A stretch of 64,000 nt of DNA. Origin: Bacteroidota bacterium (GTDB lineage Bacteria > Bacteroidota > Bacteroidia > Flavobacteriales > Flavobacteriaceae). The translations under genes were made by a program, and so were the position numbers. The stretch is from NCBI GenBank assembly GCA_020161455.1, contig JAIUNZ010000009.1, forward strand, positions 62,001 through 126,000. The letters are read 5' to 3'. The notes beneath the pieces were generated by a model that was not told where the DNA came from, searched no databases, and saw only the letters and a list, made by a program, of their open reading frames with translations. Below are positions 53,666 through 61,139 of this stretch, piece by piece; position 1 is the first letter of the stretch; each line of letters opens with the position of its first letter.

Positions 53666-53686
53666 AACCTGAACTTGTTTCAGGTT
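53666..53686. repeat. Interspersed hairpin repeat, loop CTTGT
   Basis: AACCTGAA (53666-53673) pairs with TTCAGGTT (53679-53686) around the loop CTTGT. A relative with the same loop, TGCTGGA/TTCAGCA, is at 54602-54620. Such CTGAACTTGTTTCAG hairpins recur in Bacteroidota intergenic DNA. Confidence 0.5.
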
Positions 53687-53726
53687 CTTGTCTTAATACT
53701 TAATACTCAAATCTTAATACTTCCAA

Positions 53727-54590
53727 ATGAACTACATCAAACACCTAACCGGCTTCTTCGAAAAAGTAGTAATTGACAAAGCACTAAATCCAACCCATGT
53801 AAGCCTCTATATGGCCTTATTCCAGTTTTGGAACTGCAACCGCTTCAAAAATCCAATAAGTATCAATCGCGATGAGGTAATGCGAATAAGCAAAATCAGT
53901 TCCAAAGCTACCTATCACAAATGCCTGAAGAACTTGCACAGTTTAGGTTACATCAACTACGAGCCGTCCTACAATCCATTTAAGGGAAGTCATGTAATTT
54001 TATTCAATTTTTCCGAAGATTTAAAACCAGCTCCAAAAAGTGAGAGAAAACTAAAATATGAACCACTTGTTGAACCTGTTTCAGTACAAGCTCTAAACAA
54101 GTCTTGTACCAGTAGTGAAACAGGTACTGAACAAGCAGTAGTACCTTCTATAAACTATATAAACAAAATAAACATTTCAAACGATAAAAACGTTTCAAAC
54201 TTGAACGAGCAAGCAAAAAAAATTGAAGAAATTAATAATTCTGATTTAAAAACCGAAACCGAAAAAGAGAAAGAAAAAAAGTTCCGCGAAAAAAAGAAAG
54301 AAGAGTTTATCGTCACTTCTAGCATAGTCGAGAAGCCAACAATTGAAATTGTCAAAACCTATTTCCAAGAAAACAACTTCCCGGAACTAGAAGCACAAAA
54401 ATTCTTCAATTATTTCTCCAGTGTCGGTTGGCTAGTTGGAGGCAAAATCCCAATGATCGATTGGCAAGCAGCAGCACAAAACTGGATAATAAACAGCGTC
54501 AATTTCAATCACAACACAGACACAACACCGACAAATCGACCAAAACACCTCAACACCATAACCGATAAAAACTATGCCGAACCTTTATAA
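53727..54590 (+). CDS. Winged-helix replication- or regulator-type protein
   Basis: 287 residues. The first ~100 residues form a winged-helix domain (FKNPISINRDEVMRISKISSKATYHKCLKNLHSLGYINYEPS), as in mobile-element replication initiators and DnaD-like proteins. A long low-complexity Lys/Glu coil (about 155-190) leads to a small C-terminal domain (PTIEIVKTYFQENNFPELEAQKFFNYFSSVGWLVGGKIPMIDWQAAAQNWI), which resembles DnaB2/DnaD tails. It is followed by a DnaC-like ATPase. Together they may load a helicase for the element. Confidence 0.6.
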   Translation: MNYIKHLTGFFEKVVIDKALNPTHVSLYMALFQFWNCNRFKNPISINRDEVMRISKISSKATYHKCLKNLHSLGYINYEPSYNPFKGSHVILFNFSEDLKPAPKSERKLKYEPLVEPVSVQALNKSCTSSETGTEQAVVPSINYINKINISNDKNVSNLNEQAKKIEEINNSDLKTETEKEKEKKFREKKKEEFIVTSSIVEKPTIEIVKTYFQENNFPELEAQKFFNYFSSVGWLVGGKIPMIDWQAAAQNWIINSVNFNHNTDTTPTNRPKHLNTITDKNYAEPL

Positions 54591-54601
54591 AATTACTGTC
54601 A

Positions 54602-54620
54602 TGCTGGACTTGTTTCAGCA
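54602..54620. repeat. Second copy of the CTTGT-loop hairpin
   Basis: TGCTGGA (54602-54608) pairs with TTCAGCA (54614-54620), one G-T pair, loop CTTGT. Same family as 53666-53686. Confidence 0.45.
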
Positions 54621-54627
54621 TCTAATC

Positions 54628-54673
54628 CTTTGCGAACCTTGCGTCAACCTTTGTGACCTTTGCGGTTAAAAAA
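54628..54673. repeat. Interspersed CTTTGCG repeat, copy 1
   Basis: A run of CTTTGCG/CTTTGTG-like units ends in CTTTGCGGTTAAAAAA. A near copy is at 55374-55419. Between 54674 and 54720 there is a GC-richer run of ATCCGTCC/ATCCGCG/ATCCGTG units of the same kind. Likely genome-wide filler repeats. Confidence 0.5.
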
Positions 54674-54745
54674 ATTCGTTTAGATCCGTCCAATCCGCGT
54701 CATCCGTGTTCCAAACCTTCGCTTCAGCGAACAAAAAGCAACCAA

Positions 54746-55369
54746 ATGAATGAAAATATAAAATCACATTACAGCTACACTGAAGTAATCAATTGGCTCC
54801 AAGCCAAAGGAGTTGAATTATACGGTAATCATTTCAAAATTTTTGAAACCGATTCCCCAATCGTGTACAAACTCATTGCCTATTTCCTAAGAGACGAGCC
54901 AACATGTTTTCAATACGGCATAAACCTCAACAAGGGAATATTATTAACCGGACCGATAGGTTGTGGCAAAACATCACTCATGAATCTCATGAAATACCTA
55001 ACAGCAACTGAACACAAATTCTACGTAAAACCCTGTCGAGAAATCAGCTTTGAATTCATACAAGACGGTTATCAAATCATTCATAAATACAGCATCGGCA
55101 AACTATACCAATCAGAACCAAGAACCTATTGCTTTGACGATTTAGGAACAGAAAACAACCTAAAATACTTCGGTAACGAATGCAATGTAATGGCAGAAAT
55201 TATATTAAGCCGATATGATTTATTCATCTCCAAAAAACTAAAAACCCACATCACCACAAACCTCTCAGCCACAGAAATAGAAACCCACTACGGCAACCGA
55301 GTTCGCTCCAGGCTTAGGGAGATGGTAAACTTAATAGCTTATGACAAATCAACACCAGACAAGAGATAA
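54746..55369 (+). CDS. DnaC/IstB-like AAA ATPase
   Basis: 207 residues from ATG 54746; an earlier in-frame start at 54653 runs through the CTTTGCG repeat and is not credible. Walker A: GILLTGPIGCGKTSLMN (about 74-90). Walker B-like: TYCFDDLGTEN. Sensor: HITTNLSATEIETHYGNRVRSRLREM, as in DnaC/IstB helicase loaders. It is probably paired with the 53727 protein in replication or maintenance of the mobile element. Confidence 0.72.
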   Translation: MNENIKSHYSYTEVINWLQAKGVELYGNHFKIFETDSPIVYKLIAYFLRDEPTCFQYGINLNKGILLTGPIGCGKTSLMNLMKYLTATEHKFYVKPCREISFEFIQDGYQIIHKYSIGKLYQSEPRTYCFDDLGTENNLKYFGNECNVMAEIILSRYDLFISKKLKTHITTNLSATEIETHYGNRVRSRLREMVNLIAYDKSTPDKR

Positions 55370-55373
55370 TAGA

Positions 55374-55419
55374 GCTTCGCGAACTTTGTGCCTTCTTTGT
55401 GCTCTTTGCGGTTAAAAAA
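55374..55419. repeat. Interspersed CTTTGCG repeat, copy 2
   Basis: CTTCGCGAACTTTGTGCC... ends in CTTTGCGGTTAAAAAAA, matching 54628-54673 in order and ending. It sits directly before the start of the 55429 gene. Confidence 0.5.
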
Positions 55420-55428
55420 AAGAACAAC

Positions 55429-56049
55429 ATGAAAATAATAAACACCTTCTGGAACCACTTCCAACAAAACAACTTCGTTTTCCTACTCCTAAACGAAATC
55501 CCAAAAGAAGAACTAAAAACCCATTTCGACAAACTTATCGAAATACTCCATCAATACAACCAAGACCTGGACATCATCATCAAAAACAAAACAAAAGGAG
55601 GTGAATTAATTATTACCGCAAACGGAAATCCTTACCTCTTCAAAGAAGTAGAATTACTAGTCCATCATGCACCAGTTGTAGAACGTTGGAAAATAACCGC
55701 ATTCCTCCAACCCGAAACCAACCTAACCAAATACGAAAATGGCACAGATAAACCACTAGAATATTACGGCATCACTTTACGAATAAGCGAAATGTATTTC
55801 ATACCACTAGAAAACCCAAACAAACCAACCGATTTAGGAATAAAAGTGCTACTCAAAAATTATATCATTCATAAAGACAACCCAAGACTTAGAGAAGCAG
55901 TTTACGTTCATATCGAACATCTAATCGGTGAAAAATCCTTTGCAAATGATATCGCATTTATTGAGATTGGACAATTGGAGGGAGACGATAAAAACCAAAT
56001 CGAATTATATAATCTAAAATCATATATCGACATTGAAATGAACAATTAA
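55429..56049 (+). CDS. Uncharacterised protein
   Basis: 206 residues from ATG 55429; the upstream in-frame start at 55399 lies in the repeat. No signal peptide or membrane span. Mixed alpha/beta, with FLLLNEIPKEELKTHFDKLIEILHQYNQDLDIIIKN and VELLVHHAPVVERWKITAFLQPETN. No motif that I recognise; similar proteins may be Bacteroidetes house-specific. It lies behind the DnaC-like gene, in the same direction, and 242 bp before the AbiE antitoxin. Confidence 0.45.
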   Translation: MKIINTFWNHFQQNNFVFLLLNEIPKEELKTHFDKLIEILHQYNQDLDIIIKNKTKGGELIITANGNPYLFKEVELLVHHAPVVERWKITAFLQPETNLTKYENGTDKPLEYYGITLRISEMYFIPLENPNKPTDLGIKVLLKNYIIHKDNPRLREAVYVHIEHLIGEKSFANDIAFIEIGQLEGDDKNQIELYNLKSYIDIEMNN

Positions 56050-56253
56050 CTTTCGGCAATAAATCCAATTTACTGCCAAAGCTTAACTATTAAATTACTT
56101 TATGTATCAGTTTAGTGAGTTCAAACCTCACAATACAACTTCAAAACATAAAAAGTAAATTAATGCTGTCCCAATTATTCACCAAATTAGGGACAAAAAA
56201 CAAATTAACTTTCGGCAATAAAACTAATTTACTGCCAAAACTTAATTATTAAA
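56045..56253. promoter_or_regulatory. Twin 50-bp inverted-repeat operators of the AbiE operon
   Basis: 56045-56094 and 56204-56253 are 46/50 identical by count. Each holds an imperfect palindrome, CTTTCGGCAATAAA facing TTTACTGCCAAA(G), one bulge and one mismatch. They lie upstream of the antitoxin gene at 56292. A -7-like box TATCTTTC (56264-56271) follows the second. Known AbiEi antitoxins bind two inverted repeats before their own gene. Confidence 0.65.
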
Positions 56254-56291
56254 ATAAAAGTAGTATCTTTCACAAAATTTAGAAACTAAAA

Positions 56292-57020
56292 GTGACAAAC
56301 ACAATAGAAAATACAATTGAAAGTTATTTCAAATCGAACACACAATTGTCCAGAGAAAAACTGGTTAGTTTAATAAATAAAGACTTCCCAGACCTTTCCC
56401 TAGGCACGATAACCGTTTACCTATCCAAACTTAAAAAAGCAGGTGTTATAAACAATCCGGCAAGAGGTGTTTACTCAATTTCCGACAAGCAAATTTTCAA
56501 TCCGGAAATAAACCAAAACCTAAAAAAAATATACAACAAAATCCACAGAGACTTTCCTTTTATTGAAATATGTGTATGGAATACAAAATGGTTAAGCGAC
56601 CTCATGAGACACCAACCGTTTAAAAATTTCACCATCATTGAAGTAGATAAAGAGGCAGAAAAACAAGTTTTTAATGTAGTAAGTGAATGGACTAAAAATG
56701 TGTACTTCAATCCCGATGAAGAAATATTAGAAAGATACATCAGCACAAATACAGAAGAAGTAACCATTATTAAAAATTTAGTAACAGAAGCTCCAACCAC
56801 AAAAAACAATAAAATTGAGATACCAACATTAGAAAAAGTATTAGTAGATATTCTAATCGATAGAGAACTTTTTGCAGCACAACAAGGGGAACTGGATTTT
56901 ATTTTCAAATCAGCATTTGATAAGTACGAGATAAATAAAGCCAAAATGAAAAGGTACGCTATCAGAAGAAACAAAGAGTATGAATTAGAGCGAATGATAA
57001 ATATGACTTTGGCAAAATAG
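56292..57020 (+). CDS. AbiEi-like antitoxin (winged-helix, DUF6577-like)
   Basis: 242 residues from GTG 56292. The N-terminal winged helix reads LSREKLVSLINKDFPDLSLGTITVYLSKLKKAGVINNPARGVYSIS, the AbiEi DNA-binding form. The rest (FIEICVWNTKWLSDLMRHQPFKNFTIIEVDKEAEKQVFNVV) is the C-terminal AbiEi-like domain that antagonises the toxin and aids repression. First gene of a cistron in which the toxin starts 28 bp later. The twin repeats at 56045-56253 are likely its operators. Confidence 0.72.
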   Translation: MTNTIENTIESYFKSNTQLSREKLVSLINKDFPDLSLGTITVYLSKLKKAGVINNPARGVYSISDKQIFNPEINQNLKKIYNKIHRDFPFIEICVWNTKWLSDLMRHQPFKNFTIIEVDKEAEKQVFNVVSEWTKNVYFNPDEEILERYISTNTEEVTIIKNLVTEAPTTKNNKIEIPTLEKVLVDILIDRELFAAQQGELDFIFKSAFDKYEINKAKMKRYAIRRNKEYELERMINMTLAK

Positions 57021-57048
57021 ACGACTTTTTGCCAATAATATATAAACG

Positions 57049-58095
57049 ATGATTAACAACGAAACCCACACATTAGATTGGATTCTTAACTTAAAAAGCA
57101 AGTTAGGTAAACGCATCGATCCCAAATTAATCGAAAAAGTAGTTTGGGCACTCACACTATTGGAACAATTAAAAGTAAATGGTTTAAACTTCACATTCAA
57201 AGGCGGTACAGCTTTATTACTAGCAACCGAAAAACCAAAACGATTCTCAATCGACATCGACATAATAACAGAACATTCCGAAAAAGAAATAATAGCCGTT
57301 TTACAAAAAATTAAAGCCGATAAAGTCTTTTTAGATTGGGAAGACGACAACAACCGTAAGCATACACCCGATGCACCAATCGGGCATTTTAAAACCTATT
57401 ACAAAAGCGTCGTAGATGGCAATATCGAACCAATATTGTTAGACCTACTCTATACACCAAATCCATTTCCCGAAGTTCGCGAAGTGCCAATAAAACACCC
57501 ATGGTTATCAACATCAAAAGAAGAAGTTATAATTACAATGCCAACATTTGATGCCATTTTAGGAGATAAACTAACAGCATTTGCTCCTAAAACAACCGGA
57601 ATTTTATACAGCAAAAACCGCCCAATAGAAATCATAAAACAACTATATGATATTGCATTCCTATTCGACAATATAACCAATTTAGGGATAGTAAGAAGCA
57701 GTTACAACAAAGTAGTTAAAGAAGAAATTGGTTTCCGAAAATTAGATATAACAGCAACAGAAGTGTTAGAAGATACATGGAAAGCGTGTTATACACTAGC
57801 CGAAAGAGATACAAAATCAGAAGAGTTTAATCATTTACAACTAGGCATTCGAAATTTTACCAATTTCACAATTGACAGATTTAGCATTGATGAAGCAATA
57901 ACCGCAGCGGCAAAAGTCGCTTACCTAACCAAGCTATTACAAGCCGAAAAAGAAATACAAATAGAAAGGTTTAAAAACCCATTAGAAATAAAAAATTGGA
58001 TAATTGAGGACCTAGAATACAACAAACTAAACAAATTAAAAAAGAACAACCCAGAAGCTTTTTACTATTGGTATAAAAGCTTTTCTAATAAATAA
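57049..58095 (+). CDS. AbiEii/AbiGii nucleotidyltransferase toxin
   Basis: 348 residues. The nucleotidyltransferase site is clear: FTFKGGTALLL (Gly52-Gly53-Thr54) and KRFSIDIDIIT with Asp69 and Asp71. A substrate-binding part follows, with PTFDAILGDKLTAFAPKTTGI, the family lysine region. Such toxins add nucleotides to tRNA or otherwise block translation in phage abortive infection. The stop lies 4 bp before the next gene, so it is joined to the GTPase genes downstream, unlike ordinary AbiE pairs. Confidence 0.85.
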   Translation: MINNETHTLDWILNLKSKLGKRIDPKLIEKVVWALTLLEQLKVNGLNFTFKGGTALLLATEKPKRFSIDIDIITEHSEKEIIAVLQKIKADKVFLDWEDDNNRKHTPDAPIGHFKTYYKSVVDGNIEPILLDLLYTPNPFPEVREVPIKHPWLSTSKEEVIITMPTFDAILGDKLTAFAPKTTGILYSKNRPIEIIKQLYDIAFLFDNITNLGIVRSSYNKVVKEEIGFRKLDITATEVLEDTWKACYTLAERDTKSEEFNHLQLGIRNFTNFTIDRFSIDEAITAAAKVAYLTKLLQAEKEIQIERFKNPLEIKNWIIEDLEYNKLNKLKKNNPEAFYYWYKSFSNK

Positions 58096-58099
58096 AATT

Positions 58100-59347
58100 A
58101 TGATACAAGAATATCTAAATGCTAATCTCCTTTCATTAACAGATGATGGAGATTTCAAAAAATTAAAAAAGTCTGCCGACGATATCTTTAAAAAATTGGC
58201 AAAAAGTAAAGCTAAAATTGTGTCATATACACTATCGGCAATTGACTCTGATACTTCTATTGACAATGCTGACATAGTAGAAGTCAAAGATGTCATAATA
58301 AAGAATTGGAGCACATTTGCTACCAATGCAAAAGACACCCCTCTAACCTATATTAGGGCGGTTATGTTGGAGGCTTTAAGCTGTATAAGTGAAGAAGTTA
58401 ATCATTCCCTACTTATTTGGTTTGCCAGCAGAAATATTGTTCAATATCATAAGCTGATTGGGAAAGAAAAAGAAATTATATTAGAGTTTATTTCCAAGTT
58501 GGGCAATGATATCAATCAAAAAGCTAACAGAGAATGGGTATTGTCAGGCAGTGACTCCTTATCAAAAATTAGTTTTGAACTTAAGGAAATCTCAGCCTAC
58601 CTAATTAATAAAGAGACGCTTCAAAAACACTTGGAAGATGCGTCAGGACAACACAATGCACAGGGAACTGCGAATTTCGATTCTCCTAACCAATATTGGC
58701 CTAATCAAGGTCAACACTGGTCATATCAATTTGCTCCCAAAGCTGCACAAGGAATAAAAAGTGCAATAGATCCTTCCTTAAGAGCTATTGCTTCTGTTGT
58801 AAATGAGAATAAAAACACAATTCAAAACAGTTTAAATAAAGCATTAGAACAAGTACAAAAGGAAGTTTCGAATAGAAATAAATCATTACAGCTAAGATCA
58901 GAACTGTTGTGGTGGAAAGAAGCTGGGTATTCAGCCTCAACAGATAGAAGTTATGATGAACTGGATAAAAGTATTTTGGGAATAGTCTTGGCTTATGATT
59001 ATTCGATCTTTATCCCAGTGATTTACCCAAAAAGCGTTGATTATTTTCTGAAAGAAACTTATAAAGGATTAAAAGAAAGTACGAGGGAAGAAATAACCCT
59101 TGAAGACTTTCTCAAATCTATTCAAGAGCAAACAGAGGAATTGAAACCCATATTTCCCGAGACTGAAGCATTGACAGGAAAGTCAACATTGCTAAACTTC
59201 ATCAATGGACTCATATGGAATAAAAATCAGTTAGCTCAATTTGAAGAGTTTGTAGGGATACGATTAAATATAAAACTAGCTCCAAATGAGTTGACCACTT
59301 GGTTATTTCATGACTTTCAATTAGTAAAAATTCTAAATACAAAGTAG
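58100..59347 (+). CDS. GTPase-associated system helical protein (GASH-like)
   Basis: 415 residues, nearly all helical. A coiled-coil region (about 225-270; NENKNTIQNSLNKALEQVQKEVSN) leads into LRSELLWWKEAGYSASTDRSYDELDKSILGIVLAYDYSIFIPVIYPKSVDYFLKET (about 273-330), which matches my memory of the helical domain next to double-GTPase genes. It is likely a scaffold or adaptor. Third gene of the operon. Its stop is 1 bp from the next start. Confidence 0.6.
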   Translation: MIQEYLNANLLSLTDDGDFKKLKKSADDIFKKLAKSKAKIVSYTLSAIDSDTSIDNADIVEVKDVIIKNWSTFATNAKDTPLTYIRAVMLEALSCISEEVNHSLLIWFASRNIVQYHKLIGKEKEIILEFISKLGNDINQKANREWVLSGSDSLSKISFELKEISAYLINKETLQKHLEDASGQHNAQGTANFDSPNQYWPNQGQHWSYQFAPKAAQGIKSAIDPSLRAIASVVNENKNTIQNSLNKALEQVQKEVSNRNKSLQLRSELLWWKEAGYSASTDRSYDELDKSILGIVLAYDYSIFIPVIYPKSVDYFLKETYKGLKESTREEITLEDFLKSIQEQTEELKPIFPETEALTGKSTLLNFINGLIWNKNQLAQFEEFVGIRLNIKLAPNELTTWLFHDFQLVKILNTK

Positions 59348-59348
59348 T

Positions 59349-60308
59349 ATGACAGAAAAGTGTTCAAATCCTGACTGTGCTGCACCAATCAGTTGCCATG
59401 AAGGAAAAGAAAAGCCTACTGAATGTGAGTTTTGGATGAAGTCAAATACACCGCAATCCAAAACCAAAAGTGCTCCAAAAAAAGAGAAAAAATCCGATTT
59501 GCCATGGACAGGGGACGCTTTGACTATAGATGAGTTATCCAAAGTAACCTATAGAAATACACCCCTAATCATCGGTGTAATAGGAAAAGCTGATGCAGGA
59601 AAAACAACATATCTCGCCATGCTTTTTACATTACTTCTTAGAGGTATAAAACTTAAAGAATTTGACTTTTGCGGTACGAAAACAATAAATGCTTGGGATG
59701 AATTATATCAAAAATTGAGGGTTCAACAAGAAGGTGTCACATTTCCTGATCCTACTCCCGCTCAATACATCCGCTTATTGCATTTGGCATTACGAAATCA
59801 GGAAAAAAAATTAAAAGACATTTTAATATCTGATGCATCCGGTGAGGTTTTTTCTATTTGGTCAAAAAATCGTAATGATGAAAACGCGGAGAATGCCAGA
59901 TGGATTTATGAACATTCAAATGCTTTTATACTCTTTATTGATTGTGATGATTTGATTAATAGAAAGTCTCTGGCAAAAACTGACATCGTGGATATGGCAC
60001 AAATGTTAAAGCACGATATAAGAAACAGACCTGTTATTGCCGTTTGGTCAAAAAGTGATAAAAAAGAAGAAGTACATGCAGTAATTCGAGAAAAGCTACA
60101 AGGAGAGTTGAAAGAACTTTTTGAGAACTATAAAGAGATAGATATCAGCAATTTTTCTTCAGATGATCCTGATGTATTAGTTCATAAGAACAACATTGCT
60201 GTACTGGACTGGCTCCTTTCCAGAGTGTTTACTGTAAGCAAGTCTGAAATTCTAATTAAAAATGATAGCACGGTAAATGACATTTTCTTAAATTATAAAA
60301 GCACATAA
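59349..60308 (+). CDS. Double-GTPase-type GTPase with N-terminal zinc-binding segment
   Basis: 319 residues. Cys5, Cys10, Cys16 and Cys26 form a probable zinc knuckle. After a basic linker, Walker A is GKADAGKTT (79-87). SDASGEVF is the switch-like D-x-x-G strand, and AVWSKSDKKEE gives the base-recognition SKxD. The GTPase fold is complete but divergent. It starts 1 bp after the helical protein and ends directly at the next ATG (TAAATG). Probably one of two GTPases that work as a pair. Confidence 0.68.
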   Translation: MTEKCSNPDCAAPISCHEGKEKPTECEFWMKSNTPQSKTKSAPKKEKKSDLPWTGDALTIDELSKVTYRNTPLIIGVIGKADAGKTTYLAMLFTLLLRGIKLKEFDFCGTKTINAWDELYQKLRVQQEGVTFPDPTPAQYIRLLHLALRNQEKKLKDILISDASGEVFSIWSKNRNDENAENARWIYEHSNAFILFIDCDDLINRKSLAKTDIVDMAQMLKHDIRNRPVIAVWSKSDKKEEVHAVIREKLQGELKELFENYKEIDISNFSSDDPDVLVHKNNIAVLDWLLSRVFTVSKSEILIKNDSTVNDIFLNYKST

Positions 60309-61139
60309 ATGGGTACATCTATATTACTTATCGGAAAACCGCATTCATCCAAGACAGTATTCCTTTCACAATTTTACTCAAAATTGCAGAAAAATAAGAG
60401 TAAGCTGAAGCTTTATAAATCAGTGGATGATCTATCTCCTATTTCCGGGGCAAGAGAAGCATTAGCATCAGGAGAAGAACCACAGACAACTCCATCTGAA
60501 AAAAGTGTGAAGTTTTACTTACCTATTCAGATAGCTGAAAAGCAGGTTGATTTAAAATGTCCCGAATATGGAGGAGAACAGGTTTTAAGTATTGTTGAAA
60601 ATCGGGAGTTAAATAAAGAATGGACAGCTTCCATACAGGAAAGTAACATCTGGATTTTATTTATCAGGTTAAATAATGTAAACAAGCCTTTAGATATCAG
60701 TGATGTTACCTATTTTGAACAACATCATAAAAATGCGAAAGAGCCGGTTCCTGAAACCGAGTATAAAATATCGGATCAAAGCTTTTTTATCGAATTATTA
60801 CAAATCCTTTTACATGCTAAAGGAACAGACTACCATAAGGTAAATGATAAGCCGAAGCTGACGATTGTCTTAACCTGCTGGGATGAAATGAATACAGAAG
60901 AAAAGCCTTATAATGTATTGCAATCTAAATTACCACTCTTACTAAACTTCTTGGAGTCTAACTGGGATAAAAATTATCTGAACATAGTTGGTCTTTCTGC
61001 TCAAGGGTTTTCTCTGACTACACCGGAGAACAAAGAAAAATATCAGATTGAGGGACCCGAAGAATTTGGATATTTAGTATTACCTGATGGCGCTCAAACA
61101 AATGACATTACAGAACTAATAGAACAGGCATTATTGTGA
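60309..61139 (+). CDS. Second, divergent GTPase of the pair
   Basis: 276 residues. Walker A is GKPHSSKTV (9-17), with Ser where most have Gly, the switch-like strand LKCPEYGGEQV has a Glu in place of the usual Asp, and the base-recognition stretch is LTCWDEM, in place of NKxD. These changes suggest weak or altered nucleotide use, typical of the paired GTPases of predicted conflict systems. It is coupled on both sides (TAAATG, then a GTGA overlap with 61136). Confidence 0.65.
   Translation: MGTSILLIGKPHSSKTVFLSQFYSKLQKNKSKLKLYKSVDDLSPISGAREALASGEEPQTTPSEKSVKFYLPIQIAEKQVDLKCPEYGGEQVLSIVENRELNKEWTASIQESNIWILFIRLNNVNKPLDISDVTYFEQHHKNAKEPVPETEYKISDQSFFIELLQILLHAKGTDYHKVNDKPKLTIVLTCWDEMNTEEKPYNVLQSKLPLLLNFLESNWDKNYLNIVGLSAQGFSLTTPENKEKYQIEGPEEFGYLVLPDGAQTNDITELIEQALL

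Noticed and set aside
56471-56974. 167-codon minus-strand frame opposite the AbiEi gene
   Set aside because: It mirrors the AbiEi codons and the plus-strand frame has clear winged-helix features.
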